Notes under the pieces: generated by a model
What the model was told of the DNA's origin: nothing
Databases searched by the model: none
The model's input: only the letters and a program-made list of their open reading frames with translations
Shown: positions 55,633 to 64,000 of the stretch, in pieces
How positions within the stretch are numbered: the first letter of the stretch is position 1
Layout of the letters: each line of letters opens with the position of its first letter
Assembly: GCA_965644295.1 (NCBI GenBank)
Contig: CBFFRP010000362.1
Coordinates: forward strand, 62,001-126,000
Direction of reading: 5' to 3'
DNA: 64,000 nt
DNA from: Paraphysomonas bandaiensis
Lineage: Eukaryota; Chrysophyceae
Program-made: the position numbers and the translations under genes

Positions 55633-56134
55633 TGTCAATGCGTCCTATTGCAAAGACCTGTGTCTCTAATTAGTTGAGACTTGTCCACAGTGCATGGAGG
55701 GGGTGTTATGGGAGGCAACTGTGGCAATGGGAATCATATACAAGCCTGCTGTATACGCTCTATGTACAGCAGTATCCATATATACACTGCTCCACCTACA
55801 CACCTGCTCTAAAAGGCCCATCACTGAAAACAACTGTCTGTTGAAGATATTCACCAGGAATGTTAAGAGAAACCGCCTTTTCGGCATAAAACTCTACTGA
55901 AAGTGTCGATTCAAGATACGATTGAAGTCACCAAAGAAGTGACAAAAGTTGGTGTGATTGACTATATATACGTACATATACAGCAGTAGTATATATATCT
56001 ATATGTGTATGTGTGTATGTGTGTATGTGTGTGTGTATGTGTGTGTGTATGTGTGTGTGTATGTATGTGTGGGTTGCTGTCCTATCAATTCCTCATTGTT
56101 TATCTCTGGCTTGATATATCTAGCCAATCTCCTC
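55633..56134. other. Divergent intergenic region with GTGTAT microsatellite
   Basis: 502 bases between the AP-4 mu and AprA-like starts. An imperfect GT/GTGTAT tract lies at about 56003-56070, ending about 65 bases upstream of the start codon at 56135. It opens spurious frames. No other feature recognised. Confidence 0.5.
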
Positions 56135-58478
56135 ATGTTCCGCTTCGCTGTATTGCTAGCAGGTGTAGCTGCCTGTATAGGCACCCCATTGGACGACTAT
56201 GTGTGGGCCCAGGACGATCATTACTCGTGGGTGGACATGAGTGACTCCGCCCCTGAGTATAAGCTCTCTGGTCACAATCTACTCAAGACCAAGTCATGGA
56301 CTGGATATGTACTGAACATGACATCACTGAAGTGGCTCAATGATGAGGACTTCAGTCCTGATTCGCAGGCGAAGAGGTAACAACACATCTGTATATGAGG
56401 CTGTGTGTGTGTGAGCTAACCACTGCTGTTATCTTCAGTATCTGGTGGCACTATCTCGTTGTGATCGTCCCCGACAAAGTCAAATACACACGTAATGCAT
56501 CCATATGGATCACTGGTGGTTCTATGGGTAGCAGCGTGCCAAAGGCCACTGACGAAGACGTGTTCCTCTCCGCTGCGTTAGCCATGGAGACCAGCACTAT
56601 CACAGGTTGCCTCTTCCAGATCCCCAATGAGCATATCACTTTTGCTGCTGATCCTATCCAGAAGTCTCGGACTGAGGATGCCATTATTGCCTATACTTGG
56701 GTAAGTTGTATAATTTAGCTAATTTTGTTGGCGATATCATTGAGACTGCTTGCTATCAATTGCAAATGCATTTTAAATTGTTAACCCTAGGACCACTTCC
56801 TCAAAGATACCTCGCAACCCGAGTGGCTTCTCCGTTTTCCGATGGTAAAGGCTTCCCTTAGAGCTCTTGATACTATTACTGCCTTTGCCGCGAAGAAGTT
56901 TCCTGAGGAGAACTATCAATTGGACTATTACACCGTAGCGGGTTAGTACTGCTGCGCTAGGCCACCAACCTTGTTTATCTATTCACTTTGTTGAGTGTGT
57001 GGTCGTATGTACACGTTGCGTATGTCACTTAATGGGTATATATAGGTGCATCAAAGCGAGGATGGACTACTTGGGATGTAGGGGCCGTCGATCCTAACAG
57101 GTGCATTATGCGTTCTACACACAACATCTAACGCGGTGGGTTTGTAGGGTCAAGGTCATTATCCCTATAGTATTGGATGCCATCAACTTTGTTGATGTCG
57201 AGCACCATCAGTGGCGATCTTATGGTAAGTAGCTCACCGACTAACATCCTGCAAGATATTTTAGCACCCTCAGCAATCGCTTTAATCTGAATTCCCTTTT
57301 ACATTGTTGTGGCTGATGATATCGGTATAGGCGGCTGGAGTTGGGCACTGCAGGATTACCTCGATATGGACATAATGGTATAATTTTGATCGAGAAATTG
57401 CTCTCTGCGTCCCTGGCTTATATATTATACTTAGACTCGTCTGGATATTCCTGAGATGGAGCAGTTGCAGGCTAACGTGGACCCATTTTGGTACAAGGAC
57501 AGATTGACCATGCCGAAGCTTGTGGTCAACGCCGTCCTGGATGAATTCCAACAGCCTGACGAGTAAGTAAAGCTGGTAGTAGGCGATATTCAGATGGTGA
57601 CATCGGCTATACATAGTCTACATCACACTCTGTTTTTGTTGAACGATATCCTTGTGTGAGCCCTAATTTGTCTTCACAACTTAGCTTGTACAATATGCTC
57701 ACTTGTTTTTGTTTTATACTTCAGTACCCACTACTGGTGGAGTGAAATGCCAGAACCTAAGCACTTCATCATGACCCCTAATGCGGAGCATTCGGAAGCC
57801 ACTGGTATCCTTGAAATCGTTCCGGCTATCGGCACGTATATCTCATACCACCTCCATGAATGGAAGGTCCCTGAATTCACCTGGGAGATCAATGAGGAGA
57901 CTGGTGCTATTACAGCCACTCTAGATGACATTGGAGAGGTCAAATTACCATGCGCAATGCTCGTTTCAGCATGCAATAGTTATTCTCATATTGGCATGTG
58001 ATGTATTTCTTGCACTGGAGTCGTTATTTTATGCGATCACCTTAACGTCTGTTATCAGGTATTCGAGGCCTCTATGTGGTACGGTTACTCTTGCGGTACT
58101 AATGCCGATGGCACTAAGCGCCGCGATTTCAGAATCATGCACATGGATAACCCATGCGAGTGCGGTATCAGTGCCCAAGGATACTGCCTCAACCTCAAAT
58201 CCTTCTGGACGCGTGTTATGTTGGAGGGCACTGTGACAGAGGACGGAAAGCGCCAGTACACCGCTCATATGGATGCTCCAGAGGACGGCCGTTGGGTCGC
58301 GTACTTCATTGATATAAAGTATAAGGCACCCCGTCGTGATGACTTGTACGTCGGCAAAGATATCTTGCCAAAGGACAAGTATGGACGTTTGGAGTTTACT
58401 TCTGAGGTATCTATTTTCCCCAACACATTTCCGTACGAAGAATGTACTGGCCAGGGTTGCGCGGGCTCAGTCGTCTAA
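56135..58478 (+). CDS. Secreted PhoPQ-activated / AprA-type protein (PF10142-like)
   Basis: Nine exons (56135-56376, 56439-56700, 56791-56941, 57046-57100, 57148-57224, 57331-57377, 57435-57562, 57725-57938, 58059-58478) give 531 residues with every phase consistent. A signal peptide (MFRFAVLLAGVAACIG) starts the protein. The family blocks are WWHYLVVIVPD, ASIWITGGS, GASKRGWTTWDVG (a nucleophile-elbow-like GxSKRG split by intron 3), VIIPIVLDAIN, GGWSWALQDYL and FIMTPNAEH. These match the PhoPQ-activated pathogenicity-related family, whose eukaryotic members include the Dictyostelium autocrine proliferation repressor AprA. The alpha/beta-hydrolase-like motif suggests an ancestral enzyme, but no substrate is known. 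The C-terminal 140 residues are Cys-rich (CECGISAQGYC, CTGQGCAG). A secreted factor or glycoprotein is the likely form. Confidence 0.9.
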
Positions 58479-58718
58479 GGACTCTGCACTTTTAAGTCGT
58501 TCATAAGATTGCACTCATAATAGCTAAAATGTGATGCAATCCTCTTTGTTACGTGTGACCATATTTTATATGGACGCGGCCATAAAATTTGAAGTAATTA
58601 AATGATGAAGTCATGTTACCTACGTTGTATGTGTATCCGTTTACTATTATTTCTCAGAAATGTTGCTTTGTGACATTCTCTGTGATTCGGTAGTTCAAAC
58701 GTCTCAACTCCTAAATAC

Positions 58719-59375
58719 CAGGGCATGCAATTTTAATTAATTGTAGTTGCAATTAAATTGCATGGAGCATACGTAATAATTGCAATTTAAATTGCTCGCT
58801 GTAAGGTTGCAATTAATTGGCAATTATTAAACTATATAGTATAAGAGCACATAATATTAGAATTAGAAGCTGCAAAACATTAAGGACGATGGCCATTTAT
58901 TGCCCTTAATGGCTATTACAATATAGTGGGAAGGTTGGCCTCTCATTATAACGTTTTCTTTACATTAAGAAAGGTACTGTTTTTTTTTGAACGGTCGATT
59001 ATGAGCTACAAAACTTAGTTCAGCTCGATCCATAGTGTATATGTAACGCTCAATACCCCTTTAGTTGAAGATATATATCTATATGTAGTGTGGCAATCAT
59101 GTTCTTCAGATCCTGGATGCCTGACAGGACAGTGCAGGATTGAAGTTCACTACGAACTGGATGTGCAGCGGTATGGACATGGATTATCAGGGCTTTGTAC
59201 TGTTTTTTGCAGACGAAACCCTGGATATTTATAGAGTTTTGACCATGTAAATATCATACTCCGTCAATTATATCATCATACGGTTGAAGATGCTATACGT
59301 GTTTGCAAGGAGTAACGAAGTTAATCAGACAATAATTGGCACAATTAAATTGCAATTGATTGTTACGCAGCCCTG
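58719..59375. mobile_element. Non-autonomous hAT-type element with 8-bp target duplication
   Basis: The element begins CAGGGCATGCAA (58719) and ends TTACGCAGCCCTG (59375), so the ends are short inverted repeats of the CAGGGC type, with matching AT-rich CAATTAAATTGCAATT-like subterminal sequence on both sides. The flanks are CTAAATAC (58711-58718) and CTAAATGC (59376-59383), an 8-bp target duplication with one mismatch, the length expected for hAT. There is no transposase frame in its 657 bases. Confidence 0.75.
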
Positions 59376-60042
59376 CTAAATGCAAGCAGCACATTGTTAG
59401 ATACCGACATAATACGCCCATATGGATGATCAGAAATATCAGGGACGTTAGATTTGTGACGTATAGTGTATAGTTAACTGTTAGGACACTCCCGGCCTTC
59501 CTAAGTCTCGAATGAAACCTTTCGTTATTTTCTTTCTTGTTCTCACAAACACTCGTGCAATGACTTCTGGTACCAACTTTTATTGTTGATCAATTCAGGG
59601 TGATTGAATTACAACATATTGATTGGTTGGACCGGCCAAAAATTCCATCAATGTTTAACTAGCTCACAATACTGCAATCAATATTTTGATATAGTCATAT
59701 AAGAAAGGCTTTTTAACTGTTTGGTATAAAATATAGAAAAAGTCTATGTTCTATATCACTCGCTCCGCGCATGTACACTGCTTCTCTACATATAATATAC
59801 AGTATATATACCACATATATTATACTGATAAGAAGTGACACCTGAACGATGAATGCTTACAAAAATAAAGATATTTACAGCTGCTTTTGGTAGTAAACTG
59901 TCAATGAGCTCAGCTGTAGCAAAGAGAAGAGAAACAAGCCAATGGATGTGACGAAACCTGACGAAGGCATAAAGTCTCGCTCTCATTTAGACCTGCTGAT
60001 GAAGAAGTTAAAGCAAATTCGTAATACTTCTTTTCTACGTGA
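59376..60042. other. Intergenic, AT-rich, repeat debris
   Basis: No gene seen. 59625-59690 resembles part of the 24.6-kb repeat debris (CCGGC core followed by TTAACTAGCTCAC). Confidence 0.4.
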
Positions 60043-60147
60043 CTAACCTGGCAAAACAATTCATACAATTTATAACTAGTGCTTAACACTGATATATCCT
60101 ACTATTAAACGCTACGAAAGCTGCTTGTGCGTCACCGCAAGCACTAA
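60043..60147 (+). repeat. Direct repeat, copy 1
   Basis: The 105-base segment beginning CTAACCTGGCAAAACAATTC is nearly identical to 60451-60553, differing mainly by one AT dinucleotide. The same core (GCTACGAAAGCTGCTTGTGC) occurs near 41.42 kb and inverted near 8.65 kb. Confidence 0.85.
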
Positions 60148-60450
60148 CCAGTCTGCTACCAGAAAGGATTAATGATGGTCCTCTATCTTCAGGTTCTGCT
60201 CAAGTGGTTGCGTAAAAGAGATCCTGTATCAAGAATCAAAGGCCATCGGATGCAGTGACTGATATGACACCAACTGCTCAACAGAATTCCGATATCACCG
60301 CCCTACTGATATCACCTACGACTTGAGAAATGTACTTCCAATACATGTGAACGCCTGATCAGTGCAGCTAGACTTATTTATCTCAGTGCTGCGCAAACGT
60401 ATGCAGTATTGAAAGTCTGACTATTAGCAATAGGCGTGTAAGAGTCAGAA

Positions 60451-60860
60451 CTAACCTGGCAAAACAATTCATACAATTTATAACTAGTGCTTAACACTGA
60501 TATCCTACTATTAAACGCTACGAAAGCTGCTTGTGCGTCACCGCAAGCACTAAAGTGTGTGTAATCACTTTCTCTCTCTGTCCCTGAGGTGAACTAGCCC
60601 GGATGCTTGACTTCAACCGTAAGCCCAATACCCCGGTTGCCCTTCAGGTGGGCCTATTTCCGGATGCCTGTTTATTCGTCATGGTCCAAAGACGTCTACA
60701 CAAGTGACACAAATTAGTGTCTCTTGTACCACACAAGCAATTGTCTATGAGTGGGAAGAACAATATCTACTGAGTATATATGCGGCTCACGTTAGTTTCC
60801 CGGAGAGATATCTCCGTACTTTTAGTCCCCAGAACACCAAGAAAAGGCGCGAGTCCGTCT
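60451..60860 (+). repeat. Direct repeat copy 2 and uninterrupted dispersed repeat
   Basis: 60451-60553 repeats 60043-60147. The downstream part (to about 60860) is the uninterrupted form of the repeat split by the Copia solo LTR at 41.65-43.1 kb, and 60590-60710 is the reverse complement of 8451-8560. Confidence 0.7.
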
Positions 60861-61920
60861 TTATTGAGGAAAAAGTACGCATTCTACTACACTTTATTAG
60901 AATATGGATCTTATTCTAGTGTATTCAGTATGTCACTTGAAGACAATGTACGAGAATACAGTGAAATATAGTGATGTACAAATGCTGTGATGATATTGAG
61001 AAACTGAAATAGTTTGATCTTTCAAGATATGTTCAGTAACGAGAGGTTCGCATATGTAGGATATTATGCATGGATAAAAATGAGTTAGTGTTGGTTATCA
61101 CAACTTCGTGTAAACGATATTAATAAATCTATCTACTAGTCTTACGACAAATTCTCTCTGTGATCTAGCTTAAAATGAGCAATTTCCAATGCACTTAATA
61201 TCATGATGCTGTTTCTGGAGGCTAATCGGCATTTGTGGCCGAATGCATATTTCAATTAATTTCGAATGAATGGCACAGAGAATGAGTTGAGGAAAGGTGT
61301 GACTAGCTAAGTAGTAGGTAGTCTTTGTCTGTCAGCATAGTGGATTTGGTTATCAGTTACCATGTAATCTTAATGACTAGTACTAAAAATGGAATCTACG
61401 CATAACGCATATGTTTCACTACTGAATACGATACTACCACATTGCAATAGTATTGTTGGGTCAATTTAAAACTCCATCACAATTATTGGTGAGACGCTAT
61501 TTTGCAAAGTATTGCAATATATTGTTCTCTAGCCTCTTGGATCAATTACATGGCTACTTCATATTTTTGTCTTCTGGTTTCATTCAAATAAGAAAAAAAC
61601 TAATATACGCACTCAAATTGATGGTATTAAATATTCCAATTAATTACAATAATATACAATTAATGGAAGAAAGTTTTGATCAATTATAATTGCAATTATT
61701 ATTTGCTGTCCCAATTTCAATTAGTACAATACCAATGATAATAAGTGACAATTAATTGAAAACCAATTAATTATTATGCAGCCCTGATTGTTAGTGATGT
61801 TTCCATGGGAGCTACAATGTACGAAAATACGTAGCAGCAAAATGTATTAGCGTCATAATCATTCAATAATACACAGCAAACACCAAGGCAGTAGTGCGTT
61901 TCTTTCGTTTATGGTATATC
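60861..61920. other. Intergenic with hAT 3' end remnant
   Basis: At 61206-61244 the plus strand reads MLFLEANRHLWPN, a hAT dimerisation-region fragment. CAGCCCTG at 61779-61786 is a hAT-type terminus reading outward, with CAATTAATT-rich subterminal sequence. The rest of the transposase is absent. No host gene in this stretch. Confidence 0.5.
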
Positions 61921-64000
61921 TTAGTTCGTGTAGTTGAGTTGAGAATCCGAAACAAAGTGTGTCCCACCAAGACACTGGTACCCTCCTGAAACTTTCTTCC
62001 ACTCGAAGTTTGCAGGACACCGACCAATCAGTTTGACGCGCTCCATCTTAGACGCTTCAAGACGCTGTCTCTCTTCTTCACGCAGACGCTCTTTCTTAGC
62101 TTTCTCGGCTTTTTCTATAGCTTCTTCTATCAATCGACGACGTTCCTCTTCCTCTTCGATACATCGAATTAATTCGGTTACGTTGGGTAATAGTATACAA
62201 CACTGTCGACGCAGCATCAGCGAGACTCTATCCGGAGAACTAGATACTTTTCGTGCTACCATAGCAGTCAACTCCTCAGGAATATTTTGGCTTCGGAGAA
62301 TATCCCTTGTAACATAAATACTGTATCCCATTTCAGCCAATGCAGAGTCCAGTGCATATAATACATCGTCGTCTGAGCAGTTAATCTCCTCTACCGCTTC
62401 CATATCCTCGATATTTTCTTTACAGTCCTCAGTAGGCAACTCTCCAAATGATATATTTTCCATTGTTTGGATACTGGGAACTCCAGAATCACATTGTACT
62501 GCCTCACATATAGCGTCGGGTGCATTGAATCTTATAGTTTCACAGTCTCCCTTGTGTGGGGTTGAGTCCATAAGTGGGCGTTGGCTGCGCATGTCCAGCA
62601 GGGCCGTGGTAATATCCTCTTCCGTGTAAGTCCCCTCAACAACCCCGTTCTCGTCACATCTCCCCTCACGAGCCGACATCATTTTATCATGAAGGGTAAC
62701 GACGTCACCAGCATTCCCCCAACCGTCCCGATGACTCAGGTCTGCAAAACCGTCCAATAGAACACTATGATACGCCTCTGGCAAACGGTTACCTTCTCGA
62801 TTACAAAGTTTCGATAGCAAATTCAAGCAGTCATGTGGGGTCCATGCCTCAAAGGGGATTTTTTCTGTGATTCTCCGTCTCAACCCTTCGTTAGAACGGA
62901 GGAGCTTATCTATGTCAGCAGCATATCCAGCCAGAATGACGATCATGTTTCCGGCATACTTTGGATCGGTCATATTAGCCAGAAGTTTTTCCACCGCATC
63001 CCGCGAGAATGCAGAACGAGAGGAGTCCAGACCATATGCTTCGTCAATGAATAACACTCCGCCACGTGCCTCATCCATTTTAGCATTTACGAGCGGTGCT
63101 GTCTGTCCAACATAGGAACCGATGAGGTCCATGGCCTTTACCTCTACAACATCTGAGCTGGACAGGAGTCCCAAATTATGAAACACTTCTCCAAAGGCCC
63201 GCGCCACAGTAGTCTTGCCTGTGCCAGGAGGACCAACAAAGCAGAAGTTTTTTAATATATTCTTAGGCTCTTTTCCGTTATATCGAGCCACTTTAATTCT
63301 CTTCTCGATTTTCGTTATGTAATTTCGGATGTTGTCCATGTTGCATAGGTGATCCAACACAGCCACAGCACTGCCCTCACTGGTCACCTCAAACAAATCT
63401 CTGTCTACCAGCACCCATCGACCGTCCTTCTTCTCCCTGTCTGGGCGATTCATCATGCGCTCCTTTCCATGGTCTAGGAGATTGTTAACAGCGCCAGCAT
63501 TTCCAAAGTTTGGCTTTGCGCGTTGCTTTGCGAGAACTTTGACGACGGCTTTCTGGGCCAGCTCTTGAGTTAAATACAGCCCTGTCTTTAGTGCCTTCTC
63601 CATCATGATACTTACCAACTGATCGTCATCGTAATCATCGAAGTGAAATGCATCTTCATACCTAAAGCGACGGGCTAGACCTAAATATATACACATAACT
63701 ATTGGAATAGATAATTTCTCAAAATACAAAGTCGTAACCTGGATTTCCATCTCGAATCATAGCGGACATTTGATCTTTATATCCACATAAAATGACAGCG
63801 AAATCTTCTCCGGGGGTCCCCTGCACCCTTTCTACCAGCACATCTAGAGCTTCTCGACCATACGTCGTTGTGGAAAGGACATAGGCTTCATCAATTACAA
63901 GAACTTTACCCTTAACTGAATCTAGCAGACTGTTAACTTGTTGCGCTGTAGCGCCCACAACTGAGCCTGTCATTTTGCTTGCACCGATTACCGTCACCTC
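61921..64000 (-). CDS. CbxX/CfxQ-type AAA ATPase, partial (5' end outside window)
   Basis: Two minus-strand exons are visible: 64000-63739 (continuing beyond the window) and 63680-61921, joined by a 58-nt GT-AG intron that rebuilds NPG-LARRFRYEDAFHFDDY, the sensor/arginine-finger block of the CbxX/CfxQ family. The first visible exon is the end of one AAA module (KVLVIDEAYVL Walker B, FAVILCGYKDQM). The second exon holds a complete second module: FVGPPGTGKTTVARAF Walker A, VLFIDEAYGLD Walker B and RRRITEKIPFEAW. A Glu-rich coiled coil (EEEEERRRLIEEA) and a C-terminal CPANFEWKKVSGGYQC/GGTHFVSD module follow; the latter is common in AAA proteins of protists and fungi. Tandem modules suggest a hexameric remodeller. 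Bacterial relatives activate Rubisco, but no such role is implied here. Confidence 0.9.

Noticed and set aside
1-64000. tRNA, rRNA or snRNA genes
   Set aside because: None was recognised by eye on either strand; a covariance-model scan (tRNAscan-SE, Infernal) would be decisive and could still find short ones.

Overview
The window is nuclear DNA from a eukaryotic microbe. Almost every gene is broken by short GT-AG introns (about 47-240 nt), intergenic DNA is AT-rich and carries decayed transposons and tetranucleotide arrays, and the proteins are eukaryotic: coilin, AP-4 mu, cyclin Y-like proteins, an EF-hand (CDPK-type) kinase and a tyrosine-kinase-like kinase. Plant-type AP2 domains, a CDPK-like kinase, a CbxX/CfxQ-type AAA protein and a Lys/Gly-rich secreted protein together point to a protist, most likely in the stramenopile-alveolate (SAR) sphere. 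The lineage cannot be fixed from this sequence alone. Gene models below were built by hand: exons were joined only where splice sites, codon phase and, where possible, family conservation agree.

Layout. 0-6.3 kb: a secreted C69 dipeptidase and a large type I membrane protein. 6.3-10 kb: transposon debris (hAT-like transposase remnants, a Copia RNase H fragment with its 3' LTR) and a GTAT array. 10-12.1 kb: coilin. 12.8-15.8 kb (minus): a Trm1-type tRNA methyltransferase fused to a beta-helix domain, divergent from a small AP2 protein at 16.3 kb. 17.6-23.4 kb (minus): a 1,866-residue TerD-like/EF-hand/WD40/EF-hand protein. 25.2-26.8 kb (minus): a TKL kinase. 27.7-28.5 kb (minus): a small membrane protein. 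28.7-37.4 kb (minus): a 17-exon gene for a 2,336-residue protein combining a degenerate SNF2/INO80-like lobe, 12 tandem repeats, an AP2 domain and an FHA domain. 37.6-38.2 kb: a CATA array. 38.4-40.6 kb: a zinc finger/pseudouridine synthase-like/2OG-oxygenase fusion. 40.6-43.2 kb: nested transposon insertions. 44.1-47.5 kb: two divergent cyclin Y-like paralogs. 48-50.5 kb (minus): an NHA-type Na+/H+ antiporter. 51.2-53.4 kb: the EF-hand kinase. 54-55.6 kb (minus): AP-4 mu. 56.1-58.5 kb: a secreted PhoPQ-activated/AprA-type protein. 58.7-61.9 kb: an hAT-type non-autonomous element and dispersed repeats. 61.9-64 kb (minus, open at the window edge): a CbxX/CfxQ-type AAA protein.

The genes do not form one pathway. 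Themes that recur are RNA modification and RNP biology (Trm1 fusion, pseudouridine synthase-like fusion, coilin), chromatin or transcription control (two AP2 proteins), calcium signalling (EF-hand kinase, EF-hand WD40 protein) and the secretory system (AP-4, two predicted secreted enzymes, a type I membrane protein). The best candidates for undescribed biology are the multidomain fusions: the SNF2-like/AP2/FHA protein, Trm1-beta-helix, pseudouridine synthase-like/2OG oxygenase, and TerD-WD40-EF-hand.
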